64,000 bases of DNA from Mucilaginibacter dorajii (GCF_024808255.1 NZ_JANTYS010000022.1:39425-103424); one strand, 5' to 3'. Positions 49,251 through 58,461 are shown, numbered from the stretch's first letter. Notes: a model not told the origin generated them from the letters alone. Numbers and translations are program-made.

Positions 49251-49835
49251 TTAATTATCCCCCATTTTACTTAAAAAGGCAATCAGTTTCTCCATTGCCC
49301 TGCCCCTGTGGCTAATTTGGTTTTTCTCGGCCATACTCATTTCGGCAAAGGTGATATCATAGCCATCAGGCTCAAATATGGGGTCGTATCCAAAGCCGTC
49401 GGTTCCACTGGAAGCGGTACGTATGGTGCCTTCAACCGTTCCGTCAAAAAAATGCTCCTCGCCCTCCCATATCAACGAGATTACCGTGCGGAACCGGGCT
49501 TTACGGTTTGTATTGTCTGCTAAATTATCCAGTACCTTTTTAATATTGGCCGCATGGTTGCCGTGCTCACCGGCGTAACGGGCAGAATATACGCCCGGAT
49601 CGCCATTAAGGGCATCTATCTCCAGGCCACTGTCGTCTCCAAAACAATTGAGGTGATATTGCTGATAAATATGATTGCTCTTTATAGAGGCGTTACCCTT
49701 AAAGGTGGTGCCAGTTTCTTCTATCTCATCATAACAGCCAATATCATCAAGCGTTAGCAGTTTAAACTTATCACCTATTTTGGCGGCTACTTCATCAAGC
49801 TTGTGGCGGTTATTGGTGGCGAAAACTAATTGCAT
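49251..49835 (-). CDS. rdgB: RdgB/HAM1 family XTP/dITP diphosphatase
   Basis: A 194-residue house-cleaning enzyme that hydrolyses non-canonical purine triphosphates (dITP, XTP). The N-terminus FATNNRHKLDEVAAKI, GDDSGLEIDALNGDPGVYSARYAG, DGFGYDPIF and SHRGRAMEKL are family hallmarks. Length is normal. It is at the downstream end of a minus-strand series with two small unknown genes. Confidence 0.97.
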   Translation of the reverse strand: MQLVFATNNRHKLDEVAAKIGDKFKLLTLDDIGCYDEIEETGTTFKGNASIKSNHIYQQYHLNCFGDDSGLEIDALNGDPGVYSARYAGEHGNHAANIKKVLDNLADNTNRKARFRTVISLIWEGEEHFFDGTVEGTIRTASSGTDGFGYDPIFEPDGYDITFAEMSMAEKNQISHRGRAMEKLIAFLSKMGDN

Positions 49836-49911
49836 TTTCTTTGGATTAAGGATTTTGGGATAAAGGAGTAAGGACTTGGGGACTAAAGACTTATAGACAA
49901 AGGAACAAGGA

Positions 49912-50157
49912 CTAAAAATTCATTTTTTCGACCCTATCTTTAACTCGATTTAGGATATTTTCGCTTGAGTCGCCATGAATATCCCGTATCTGATAACTTG
50001 CATTAGATGGATTTTCCTGATCTTTAAACTGATTGATATTCAAATTAAATAAGATTTGGCCGAAACGTTGGGTTGGATTCTTTTCAGCATATGCTGCAAT
50101 GATCTCCAGGATCTGCCTGTTAAATTCAATATGATTATCATCAAACCTGTTATCCAT
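49912..50157 (-). CDS. Small conserved hypothetical protein
   Basis: An 81-residue protein, MDNRFDDNHIEFNRQILEIIAAYAEKNPTQRFGQILFNLNINQF..., mostly helical at the N-terminus. The phrase E-K-x-P-T-Q-R-F-G-Q-I-L-F-N is typical of a small Bacteroidetes family of unknown function. No signal or membrane segment. It lies between rdgB and the HolD-like gene on the same strand. Confidence 0.6.
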   Translation of the reverse strand: MDNRFDDNHIEFNRQILEIIAAYAEKNPTQRFGQILFNLNINQFKDQENPSNASYQIRDIHGDSSENILNRVKDRVEKMNF

Positions 50158-50213
50158 CGTACAGCTATTATATCATAAAACTCAAAACTTACCACTCAAA
50201 ACTCATCACTAAT

Positions 50214-50810
50214 TTAAAACCCTTTCACCTGTTCCCAAAACGCTTTTTTGTACTCTACGTTATCCATCATTTCGCCAAAGCTGAAGCTGTAAAGGTTGCT
50301 TAGACCACCTAACAGCTTTGGAGTATTTAGTGTTAACGTAGGTGCTGCTTGCGGTAGCGCATTTTTGCCCAATATTAAAACCTTTGCTGGCTTAAAAAAC
50401 TGCTGCAGGTCGTCATATTTAGCATCGGGGTAGGTAGCAATATTAACGATGGCAAGGTCATTTACCTCAAGATCCTTACGTTTAATAATATTTGTTAACG
50501 CGGTAAGGTGGGCATCATCAATAAATTCCAGGTTGGGATAGTGAGTCAATACTAAAAAGCGCTTCAGGTTTTTACCCATATACTTAAAGCTAATTGATGG
50601 CGTTTCAATTATTGGCACTACGGGTATTTGTGTAGACGGGATAATTACCGGCGTTGGCGTTTGTAATACAACCGGTGCTTGCTCAACCGCTGGCTCGGCT
50701 ATTTCAGGTTCGGCAACAGTTGGGATTTCGTACGTGACTTTATCTGCTTTGAGCAAGTAAAGTTCGTCCTGTAAAATAAAGCGGAGGGCAACCGGGTTTT
50801 CAACTTTCAC
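50214..50810 (-). CDS. Unknown protein, possible divergent HolD (Pol III psi)
   Basis: A 198-residue protein: an N-terminal segment (FILQDELYLLKADKVTYEIP), a proline-rich linker (about 30-72) and an alpha/beta domain (about 73-198). The domain order and spacing parallel E. coli HolD by eye: FLVLTHYPNLEFIDDAHLTALTNII against VRLVMVANDLPALTDPLVSDVL, and the ending KKAFWEQV against RAALWQQI. HolD is the psi subunit that links the clamp loader to SSB through chi. The assignment is a hypothesis; the gene itself is well supported. Confidence 0.6.
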   Translation of the reverse strand: MKVENPVALRFILQDELYLLKADKVTYEIPTVAEPEIAEPAVEQAPVVLQTPTPVIIPSTQIPVVPIIETPSISFKYMGKNLKRFLVLTHYPNLEFIDDAHLTALTNIIKRKDLEVNDLAIVNIATYPDAKYDDLQQFFKPAKVLILGKNALPQAAPTLTLNTPKLLGGLSNLYSFSFGEMMDNVEYKKAFWEQVKGF

Positions 50811-50990
50811 TTTAACAAATTTTAACCAAAAGTAGTTAAACGGTTTGAAGCATTATAACCATATTAGCACAATTATAGCGTGGTGTATTTTAATTGAAAT
50901 TAATTGTGCCGCTATAATTAATAAATTTTACCGAAATTTGAAGTTTTAACGGATTCAATATCTCCGTTTTATTTAGTACATAAGCATTAC

Positions 50991-52424
50991 ATGAGAAAGT
51001 TAGGGTTATTAGTTTTAGGGGTTGTTTCTTTAATTACGGTTGCCAAAGCGCAGGTTACAACCGATGCAGCAGCAGCAAAAGCAGACACCATCGCCCCAAG
51101 AACGCCGGGTAAAACATTAGATAAAATTGCAGCAGTTGTTGGTAACGCTCCTATTTTATTATCAGATATTGAACAGCAATATGCCCGTTACCTGGTTGAG
51201 GGTATGCAGCCCGATCCCCAGGTTAAATGCAGGGTACTACAATCATTATTAACTCAAAAACTACTGGCACAACAGGCTATTATTGATAGTATTGATGTAA
51301 AAGAAGATGACATTGACGCCAGTGTTGACCGCCGCATGCGCGAAATGACGCAGCGTGCCGGTGGCCAGGATAAATTAGAAGGCTTTTTGGGCAAATCACT
51401 TATTCAGTATAAGGATGAAATTCGCCCGGATATGAAAGAGCAAATGATTGCTCAAAAAATGCAGCAAAAAATAACCGAGAAGCTGAATGTGACCCCACAG
51501 GATGTGAAAGATTATTATAACGCCATCCCTAAAGACAGCCTGCCATCTTTCAATAAAGAGGTTGAAGTTGGCGAAATTGTGTTTCAGCCTCAATTAACCA
51601 AAGACGAAAAAGCACTTTATAAAGAAAAAGCCGAAGAGCTGCTTGCCCGCGTTAAAAAGGGAGAAGACTTTGGCACACTCGCCCGGTTATATTCACAGGA
51701 TCCAATGTCGGCAGTTGAAGGTGGTGATCTTGGCTTTGCCGATCGTACAACGTTTGTTAAGGAATTTACAGCTAATGCCTTTAAACTTAAAGCAGGCGAG
51801 ATCTCGCCTGTATTTGAAACCGATTTCGGCTTCCACTTTTTGCAGGTTATTGAGCGCCGTGGCGAGCAGGTACACGTAAGGCACATCCTTATTACCCCTG
51901 CTATTACGGAAGCCAGCCTTGAAAGGGCAAAAACCAAGGCCGATAGTATTTATACCCTGATGATGGCGCATAAAAAAGACCTTGATTTTTCGGCAGCAGC
52001 AAACTTCTATTCAGATGATAAAGAAACCAAGTTTAATGGCGGTATGATGTTAAATGCCGAGAATGTTCAGGCACGCTCAACCTTTATCCCTACCGATAAG
52101 CTTGATCCTAAAGTAGCGCTTATTGTTGATACCATGAAGGTTGGCAGTATTTCAAAACCAGATTTGTTTACCGGTGCCGATGGCAAAAAAAGCTATAAGA
52201 TACTTTACCTTAAATCGGCTACTGATGCTCACAAGGCTAACCTGGCGCAGGATTTCCCTAAGCTAAAGGATATGGCCTATGAGGATAAAAATACCAAAAC
52301 GGTAAACAAATGGTTTGATAAACGCCGCAAGGAAACTTTTATCAAGATTGACCCGGAATACCAAACCTGCGATATCCTTAAAAAATGGGTAACCACACCG
52401 GTAACCACCGCCCAAGCTAAATAA
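50991..52424 (+). CDS. SurA-like periplasmic peptidyl-prolyl isomerase/chaperone
   Basis: A 477-residue protein with signal peptide (about 1-20). A SurA N-terminal helical domain (about 40-165, LDKIAAVVGNAPILLSDIEQQYARYLVEG) is followed by two parvulin rotamase domains (about 185-285, YSQDPMSAVEGGDLGF; and about 290-395, VRHILITPAITEASLERAKTKADSIY). It assists folding of outer-membrane barrels, in demand here given the SusCD and other barrel genes. It is 15 bases upstream of the MoxR gene. Confidence 0.94.
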   Translation: MRKLGLLVLGVVSLITVAKAQVTTDAAAAKADTIAPRTPGKTLDKIAAVVGNAPILLSDIEQQYARYLVEGMQPDPQVKCRVLQSLLTQKLLAQQAIIDSIDVKEDDIDASVDRRMREMTQRAGGQDKLEGFLGKSLIQYKDEIRPDMKEQMIAQKMQQKITEKLNVTPQDVKDYYNAIPKDSLPSFNKEVEVGEIVFQPQLTKDEKALYKEKAEELLARVKKGEDFGTLARLYSQDPMSAVEGGDLGFADRTTFVKEFTANAFKLKAGEISPVFETDFGFHFLQVIERRGEQVHVRHILITPAITEASLERAKTKADSIYTLMMAHKKDLDFSAAANFYSDDKETKFNGGMMLNAENVQARSTFIPTDKLDPKVALIVDTMKVGSISKPDLFTGADGKKSYKILYLKSATDAHKANLAQDFPKLKDMAYEDKNTKTVNKWFDKRRKETFIKIDPEYQTCDILKKWVTTPVTTAQAK

Positions 52425-52439
52425 TAAAAAACCTTATTT

Positions 52440-53402
52440 ATGCCACACCGCTCTGATGTTGAAGCTGCTGACGCTTTAAAGCTTGCTTACCAGCAAATAC
52501 GTACCGAAATTGGTAAAGTGATCATTGGGCAGGATGAGGTAGTTAAGTTTGTACTGATATCTATTTTCAGCAACGGGCATTGTTTACTTGTTGGTGTGCC
52601 GGGTTTGGCAAAAACATTGCTGGTACAAACTGTATCGCAGGTGTTAGACCTTGATTTTAAACGCATTCAGTTTACGCCAGATCTGATGCCATCAGACATC
52701 ATCGGGTCTGAAATATTGGGCGAAGACCGTAATTTTAAATTTATACCCGGCCCCGTTTTCAGTAACATTATCCTGGCCGACGAAATAAACCGTACACCGC
52801 CAAAAACCCAGGCCGCTTTGTTAGAGGCCATGCAGGAAAAAGCGGTTACAGCAGCCGGCGTTACCCACAAACTGGCCCAGCCATTTTTTGTACTGGCCAC
52901 CCAAAACCCTATTGAGCAGGAAGGTACCTATCCCCTTCCCGAAGCACAATTGGATAGGTTTATGTTTAACGTAGCCTTAAACTACCCATCCTTTAAAGAG
53001 GAGCTACAGGTAGTTAAAAATACCACCAGCACTTTAAAGCCCGAGGTTAACAAGATCCTGAATGCCGAACAGATCATTTATTTTCAGCAACTGGTACGCA
53101 ATATCCCGGTTACCGATAATGTAATGGAATACGCCGTGAAGCTGGTATCTAAAACCCGCCCTAATACCGAATTTGCTACCCCGCAGGTAAATCGCTTGCT
53201 TACCTGGGGTGCCGGCCCAAGGGCGTCACAGTTCCTGATATTGGGGGCCAAATGTCACGCGGTGATCAACGGAAAATACTCGCCCGATATTGAAGATGTA
53301 AAAGCTGTGGCCAAACCTATTTTAAGCCACCGTATTGTGCGCAGCTACCACGCCGAAGCCGAAGGACTTAGCGCAGCTGATATTATTGACAGCTTGTTTT
53401 AG
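52440..53402 (+). CDS. MoxR-family AAA+ ATPase
   Basis: A 320-residue chaperone-like ATPase. Walker A is GVPGLAKT (about 51-58), Walker B LADEINRTPPKTQAALLEAMQE (about 112-133), sensor 1 ATQNPIEQEGTYPLPEAQLDRF. MoxR proteins commonly work with von Willebrand factor A or DUF58 proteins to activate target complexes, but none follows here: the next gene is convergent. It is co-transcribed with the SurA-like gene. Confidence 0.96.
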   Translation: MPHRSDVEAADALKLAYQQIRTEIGKVIIGQDEVVKFVLISIFSNGHCLLVGVPGLAKTLLVQTVSQVLDLDFKRIQFTPDLMPSDIIGSEILGEDRNFKFIPGPVFSNIILADEINRTPPKTQAALLEAMQEKAVTAAGVTHKLAQPFFVLATQNPIEQEGTYPLPEAQLDRFMFNVALNYPSFKEELQVVKNTTSTLKPEVNKILNAEQIIYFQQLVRNIPVTDNVMEYAVKLVSKTRPNTEFATPQVNRLLTWGAGPRASQFLILGAKCHAVINGKYSPDIEDVKAVAKPILSHRIVRSYHAEAEGLSAADIIDSLF

Positions 53403-53420
53403 CTCCCGTATAGTCACAAA

Positions 53421-53789
53421 TTAAAACTCGCTCTGGTATTTTATTACAGGCTTAATGTTATCCGGCAGCAGGATCATTCCTATTGTTTTCTCCGAAGCAT
53501 CAATAATTTGTCCGGAAATAATACGTCCCTTTTCATCGGCTTTCATCGTACAGTATTGCCCGGCCTTGTTAGCCCTGCCCGATGTTTTAAACTTATACTT
53601 CAAGGTATCTTTTGTAGCAGTATCATAAACCGACGCTTCGATACTATCTGGACAGGCACCCTTAAGTTTAACGGTTACCGCCTTACAACGAAACCTCGGT
53701 TCGGCATCCGTACCCTTACTTTGGCAAATAGTTATGGTAGCTAATACAGTAGCAATAACTAAGGCAGTATAAATTGGTTTTCTTTTCAT
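53421..53789 (-). CDS. Small secreted protein of unknown function
   Basis: A 122-residue protein with an N-terminal signal sequence (about 1-22, ICQSKG following). The mature part has two widely spaced cysteines (CKAVTVKLKGACPD) and a basic middle. No family is recognised. It ends 19 bases from the end of the MoxR gene in convergent orientation. Confidence 0.65.
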   Translation of the reverse strand: MKRKPIYTALVIATVLATITICQSKGTDAEPRFRCKAVTVKLKGACPDSIEASVYDTATKDTLKYKFKTSGRANKAGQYCTMKADEKGRIISGQIIDASEKTIGMILLPDNIKPVIKYQSEF

Positions 53790-53830
53790 TTTTTAAGGTA
53801 AAGGAGTATGATAACAAATATAATTAAAAA

Positions 53831-53857
53831 AAGAGCCGTTCCCTTGCGGAACAGCTC
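53831..53857. terminator. Hairpin terminator
   Basis: AGAGC and GTTCC (53831-53841) pair with GGAAC and GCTCT (53847-53857), with a one-base bulge on each side. It lies downstream of the minus-strand operon ending at 53909. Confidence 0.65.
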
Positions 53858-53908
53858 TACCAATTTAACCTTCCTTAGATAAATTCCAGGCAGAAGATAA
53901 AAACCTTT

Positions 53909-55504
53909 CTATTTAAGCATCTCGCTCACGTACTGTTTAATTTTTAATTTATAATCGTTAACCGATTGTTGATCCTTGTCTTTATCTGCCAGATCAAGCG
54001 CTTTGGCCAGGTATTGCAGGCCATCAAGGTGTTCGCCAAGGTTTTGCAGTATGGTATTCAGAGTGCTGTAAAACAGGTGATTATCCGGGTTGGTTTTAAG
54101 CGTACGTACCGACCATAGCTTTGCCTTTGCAAGCGCGGCCGTATCGTTATATTTCTGATAATTATCCGCTATACAAAGCGCGATGTTATTTATCTGTAAA
54201 TCGCTTGCCTTACCACTTGCTTCGTACTGCGTGGCCATGGCTATAAAGCGGGCCCAGGTATCGGGCATGGGCGTTTGCAGGTTGCCCAACCAGTCGGTAT
54301 ACATCAACAGCTTGTTTTCCATCGCCAGATCACCCTGGAAAATGGCAAGATGATCGCGGGTGTAAAATTCTTCTGTTACATAAATCTTAAATTCGGCCAG
54401 GTCAATCATCTGAAACGTTGTTTTGCCCGGTTCCAGGTACGCCCGGTTGCCATAATTTACACCAGGGGCACGCAAGGTAACAATTGTTGGTTCGGCAAGG
54501 TCAAGCTCGGTTGAAAAAGCGCCAAAGCGGTCCACACTTACTCTTTTTTCACTAAACCCGTTATTTTTGCTTTGCAGATCAATCAAGGCCTCGGGGCCCA
54601 TTTGTACGCTATAGTTTTTGATAAAACCCTTGTAAACGGCCTTTCCCGCCGCCGGGTGCGATTTTACATAGGTTTGATTGTTGCTTGCGGATGTATTGTA
54701 GGTTTCCTTACGGCTGCAAAGCTCCAAATGATCGGCATCCGGACCTATAGCAAGATTAACACTACCGTTTTCACCAGCAACCTGTTTCATAAATAAATGT
54801 CCGAAGCCTTTATCGGTAAGATACATTTCATATAAGCCATCGTTGTTGGTAACTTCGGCATAGCTCCAAACCCTGTTTTTGTATATAACATTGTTATCAT
54901 AAAAGCCGGCAAGCCATTCGTTACTACCATCGGCTTTTACCCAGTCGCCGGCCATTTGTATGGGCAGGTGATTATAAAAAATGGTGCTGGTTAGTTGTAC
55001 ATTGCCGTAACGCATACCGCCTTCGCCCCCATTGTTCCATACTTTTATGGCAATGCTATTGGCTTTGCCGGGCTCAACCAGTTTTTGAGGAATGTAGTAA
55101 ACACGGTATTTTTTCCACTGGCTGTAAACAGATGTATCTGAAATGTCGTTCCCCGGGCGCGGATTATCATACAATTTAACCAACTGTCCGTTAAAGTACA
55201 CCTCGCAATTATCATCAACCTGCCCCAGTGTAAGGCTTAGCGCCTGTTTGGTTTTGATAGGTATTGTAATGGCCTGGCGGTACCAGGCAAAGCCTGTAAA
55301 ACCGGCATCCCAGGTGGGCACCATCATATTGTCCCAGTTGCTATCGTTAAACTTTTGTTTGGCAAATTTGGCGTTATCGCCTTTATTAAATTTCCAGCTT
55401 CCGTTAAGGTCCATCCACATGTAATCCTGCCCTTTGTGGGTTTCCTGGGCATACAGCGCCAGGGCGAATACTGTTGCCAGTAAACACAATACTAATTTTT
55501 TCAT
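53909..55504 (-). CDS. Secreted protein with a glycoside-hydrolase-2-like sugar-binding domain
   Basis: A 531-residue protein with signal peptide MKKLVLCLLATVFALALYA. Residues about 30-170 match the jelly-roll sugar-binding domain of family 2 glycosidases (LNGSWKFNKGDNAKF, SNWDNMMVPTWDAG, WYRQAITIP, DDNCEVYFNGQLV). There is no catalytic barrel. Residues 430-531 are helical and TPR-like (LGEHLDGLQYLAKALDLADKDK). It is 17 bases after blaR1, so it is the likely output gene of that operon. The function is unknown. Confidence 0.8.
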   Translation of the reverse strand: MKKLVLCLLATVFALALYAQETHKGQDYMWMDLNGSWKFNKGDNAKFAKQKFNDSNWDNMMVPTWDAGFTGFAWYRQAITIPIKTKQALSLTLGQVDDNCEVYFNGQLVKLYDNPRPGNDISDTSVYSQWKKYRVYYIPQKLVEPGKANSIAIKVWNNGGEGGMRYGNVQLTSTIFYNHLPIQMAGDWVKADGSNEWLAGFYDNNVIYKNRVWSYAEVTNNDGLYEMYLTDKGFGHLFMKQVAGENGSVNLAIGPDADHLELCSRKETYNTSASNNQTYVKSHPAAGKAVYKGFIKNYSVQMGPEALIDLQSKNNGFSEKRVSVDRFGAFSTELDLAEPTIVTLRAPGVNYGNRAYLEPGKTTFQMIDLAEFKIYVTEEFYTRDHLAIFQGDLAMENKLLMYTDWLGNLQTPMPDTWARFIAMATQYEASGKASDLQINNIALCIADNYQKYNDTAALAKAKLWSVRTLKTNPDNHLFYSTLNTILQNLGEHLDGLQYLAKALDLADKDKDQQSVNDYKLKIKQYVSEMLK

Positions 55505-55521
55505 GTATAATAAGGTTTAGG

Positions 55522-57252
55522 TTATTTTTTAATATTGTTATATCCTTTAAGGTATACTTCCACCACGCCGTTTTTGCATTCGGCACCATACTTATCTGTA
55601 GCGGCTTTACCGGTTATACTTATGGTACTTTCTATGGTATCGCTATCGTTTTTAAATAACAGCTCTTTATTGGCCGATAGCAAAAGTTGCTGTTCGGGCG
55701 AAGCTATCTTCCCACCGATAAAGAAAACATAATTGGGTTCTTTAACTGTTGCTTCAGTGTCATTAATTACAAATGCTCCATTAGCATCGGGTTGCCTTGT
55801 TGTTACATCGGTCGCGGTTACGTAAGAGCCGCTTGCTTTTAAAACAGCAGATTGCTTAAATAGCTTTATTACATCCGCAGCGGTTATACCAGAATTATTT
55901 AAGTTAACAACCCCTGCTTGCTTAAGTATCTTTATTACATCGGCCACGGCTATGGTAGTATTGTTTAAGTTGGGATTATTAAATTGCTTAAATATATCCG
56001 CTGCGGTAATGTCACTTACGGTGATCTCTATAGCGCCGTGTTTACCCTTATCGCCATAAACGGCAATTGCCTCTTTCTCTTTAAGCACTTTTACACTTTT
56101 TATAGCTTCGGGCGCTATCATTTCAAATTGGGCATAGGAGGTTTCCTTCCCATTAACCATACACAATGGTGATGACGCGCTTTTATCAACCTGGTTATTT
56201 TGATCCTGGACAACGGGAACAACATCCGTACTTTTAGCCATTGGCATTTGATCTGCTTTAACCGGTTTATCTACGGGCGCCACACGTTTTTCTATTTTAG
56301 CAGCCGCAGCTATTGCCGTAACCTGCTTTTTGATAAATCCGCCAAGCTTAGCTGTTGAAATGCCTTTAAGCTCATTGGTAACATCGGGCCGTGCAAAAGC
56401 GATAACCGAAAATAGGGTCAGCACTATAATGCACAAGTATTTTAGCTGAGCCCATGGGTTTGATCGCTTGCGCAGCATCATCCTGATCCTTTTGCTGATG
56501 CTGCTTTGGTTAAAGGTATTGGCTACCGAGTAAAGCTTTTCGCCCACTGCTTTCCTGATCAGCAATAACTGGTATTCCTTGGCATCTACACCTTGTTTTA
56601 TCAAGGTGTCATCAACCTCAAACTCATGAATATCTTTTAACTCCTTTTTAAGCAGCCAAATGGTGGGATTAAACCAAAATATGATAATGGCAAGTTCGGC
56701 CAGGAGCAAATCGCAGGAGTGAAAGCGTTTAAGGTGGATCAGCTCGTGCTGAATAATAATTTCGGGTTGATTCTGGTAATCATTTTTCGACAGTACAATA
56801 TAATTTCCCCAGCTAAAAGGAGATTGTTCCTGGCTGGTAATCGCCAGCGTATACCCTTCATAAGCCTGTTTGGTTGAGTACCTGGCCAGCCTGTATATCC
56901 TGGTGAAATTAACAGCGGTAATAATAAGCTGTATAAGTACACCTGTCAGATAAATAAAAAACAGCAGTGAGTAAAAGCCGTCACCTGTATCGGCAGTAAA
57001 ACCGGTAAGGTGTACCTGTTTCTGCAATATCAAATGCTCGATGCCTTTTAAGCGTACCGGCACCGCCGCAACAGCCGGCTGACTGATACTCATTTCAAAA
57101 AACGGCAACAGAATAGATGCTATAATAATGGAGAGCAATATAAACCTGTTTACCTTGTAAAAGGTTTCTTTGCTTAACAACGCTTTATAGGCCATGTAAA
57201 AAAACACCAGGCAAAGCGATGATTTAATGATGTGGATAAAGAAAAGGCCCAT
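55522..57252 (-). CDS. BlaR1/MecR1-like M56 metalloprotease sensor
   Basis: A 576-residue membrane sensor. It has four membrane segments (about 7-27, 36-56, 92-112, 275-295). The zinc protease motif HELIH is at 169-173 with the downstream acidic ligand in HEFEVDD (209-215). Instead of the penicillin-binding domain of BlaR1 the C-terminus carries a TonB-plug-like piece (IKSVKVLKEKEAIAVYGDKGKHGAIEITV, about 380-410) and a 22-residue repeat (ITAADVIKLFKQ, about 412-470). On sensing a signal such proteins cleave BlaI. It starts 3 bases after blaI. Confidence 0.92.
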   Translation of the reverse strand: MGLFFIHIIKSSLCLVFFYMAYKALLSKETFYKVNRFILLSIIIASILLPFFEMSISQPAVAAVPVRLKGIEHLILQKQVHLTGFTADTGDGFYSLLFFIYLTGVLIQLIITAVNFTRIYRLARYSTKQAYEGYTLAITSQEQSPFSWGNYIVLSKNDYQNQPEIIIQHELIHLKRFHSCDLLLAELAIIIFWFNPTIWLLKKELKDIHEFEVDDTLIKQGVDAKEYQLLLIRKAVGEKLYSVANTFNQSSISKRIRMMLRKRSNPWAQLKYLCIIVLTLFSVIAFARPDVTNELKGISTAKLGGFIKKQVTAIAAAAKIEKRVAPVDKPVKADQMPMAKSTDVVPVVQDQNNQVDKSASSPLCMVNGKETSYAQFEMIAPEAIKSVKVLKEKEAIAVYGDKGKHGAIEITVSDITAADIFKQFNNPNLNNTTIAVADVIKILKQAGVVNLNNSGITAADVIKLFKQSAVLKASGSYVTATDVTTRQPDANGAFVINDTEATVKEPNYVFFIGGKIASPEQQLLLSANKELLFKNDSDTIESTISITGKAATDKYGAECKNGVVEVYLKGYNNIKK

Positions 57253-57255
57253 GGT

Positions 57256-57621
57256 TTATTTCTTTTGTTTGTTTTCAACTTCGTTAATAAGCATCCGCAA
57301 TTCATCAAGGCTGATATTTTCCTCTTCTATTAAGGCCGATACCACCCTTTTATATGAATTGTTGAAGTATTTGTTGATAACCCCATGTAAGGTGCCACGG
57401 TTATATTCTTCGGCAGTAACCACAGCATTATATTGGTGTGTGGTGCCAAAAACGGTATGCCCCAGGTAGCCTTTATCTTCCAGCGTGCGCACGATGGTTG
57501 ATAAGGTATTAAAATGAGGCTTGGGCTCGTCATACAGTTCCTGTAGTTGCTTAACAAACAGGGGGCCTTTTTCCCAGAAATGGCCCATGATCTCTTCTTC
57601 TTTAGCGGTAAGTTTTGTCAT
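57256..57621 (-). CDS. BlaI/MecI/CopY-family repressor
   Basis: A 121-residue repressor. The winged helix (about 1-75) has LTAKEEEIMGHFWEKGPLFVKQLQELY and FNTLSTIVRTLEDKGYLGH. The C-terminal dimerisation helix region has FNNSYKRVVSALIEEENISLDELRMLINEVE. It is the first gene of the blaI-blaR1-sugar-binding-protein operon, and represses it through the three dyads directly upstream until cleaved by the M56 sensor. Confidence 0.96.
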   Translation of the reverse strand: MTKLTAKEEEIMGHFWEKGPLFVKQLQELYDEPKPHFNTLSTIVRTLEDKGYLGHTVFGTTHQYNAVVTAEEYNRGTLHGVINKYFNNSYKRVVSALIEEENISLDELRMLINEVENKQKK

Positions 57622-57648
57622 TGGTTTTGGTTTGATAAAACAAATGTA

Positions 57649-57707
57649 AACTATAGAAAATAGTTTTGCAACTATAAAACATAGTTTATTAACTATATTT
57701 TATAGTT
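57649..57707. promoter_or_regulatory. Three BlaI operators at 21-base spacing
   Basis: AACTAT-N5-ATAGTT occurs three times: 57649-57665, 57670-57686 and 57691-57707, with starts exactly 21 bases apart (two helical turns). The first is 28 bases upstream of the blaI start. The dyad resembles BlaI/MecI operator sequences. Confidence 0.85.
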
Positions 57708-57844
57708 CATATTCAAATACCTGATTATCAATAGTATAATTTATTAAAATCTTAAAATAACAAATTACTTAATCGCTTATAAAGCCTGGTGGTTCTAAGA
57801 AGCTGTTTAAAAATGGTTTCACAAGAATATTATAACACAAAAAA

Positions 57845-57937
57845 ACGTTTGTCATCCTGAACATAGTGAAGGATCTTCTTCGCTATAAAAGTCTGCAATT
57901 AGCAGGGCGAAGAAGACCCTTCGTTCCTCAGGATGAC
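57845..57937. repeat. GTCATCCTGA dispersed repeat, copy 2
   Basis: GTCATCCTGA (57851-57860) is mirrored by TCAGGATGAC (57928-57937), with inner GAAGGATCTTCTTCG and CGAAGAAGACCCTTC. It matches 28176-28272 closely in the same orientation. The 57708-58047 gap holds no gene; a second unit ending TTGCAATGACGA follows. Confidence 0.75.
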
Positions 57938-58047
57938 AGGGCGGAGGGGGCTGTTTTTTTACGTCATCTTCACTTTCAGAGGCCCCCCGGATTTAAAAAC
58001 TTGCAATGACGATTCTTTTCGTTTTTAAACAGCTTCTAAAAATTAAA

Positions 58048-58461
58048 TCAATTCATCGTCATGATCTTTACCGGCGCTATCTGCAGCGTGTCGATGCCAT
58101 TGCTGTTGATACACAAATTCAAAATTTCACCATCCCGCCGATACGGAATTACCCGGTCTGCATAATGCCCGTACAGGCTCAGGATTTTACCGGTTAGCTC
58201 ATAACGAAATTTTGTTCCCGAAAAATAGGTCTCCCCTAATTCCGTACCAATAATTACCACTCCATTGGGCCTAAACTCAAACACCTCCTGCTTTTTATCC
58301 AAAATGTGAATGAGCTTACCCCCATTCTTATCCATATCCGATTTAACCTTAAACCCAAGAACCGCATATTTCCCGGTCAGCTTTTCAATAGCACCAGATG
58401 GCTGCTGATTACAGGATAAAATCATTAACGCAGGGACAAGCAACAAGATGATATTTTTCAT
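58048..58461 (-). CDS. Small lipoprotein of unknown function
   Basis: A 137-residue protein with lipobox ILSC and lipidated Cys17. The mature protein is mostly beta (GKYAVLGFKVKSD, EVFEFRPNGVVIIG, FRYELTGKILSLYGHY) and could be a lipocalin-like or META-like fold, but no family is certain. It is monocistronic. Confidence 0.7.
   Translation of the reverse strand: MKNIILLLVPALMILSCNQQPSGAIEKLTGKYAVLGFKVKSDMDKNGGKLIHILDKKQEVFEFRPNGVVIIGTELGETYFSGTKFRYELTGKILSLYGHYADRVIPYRRDGEILNLCINSNGIDTLQIAPVKIMTMN

Noticed and set aside
55522..57621. Beta-lactam resistance operon
   Set aside because: The BlaI/BlaR1 pair lacks the penicillin-binding sensor domain and no beta-lactamase gene is nearby.
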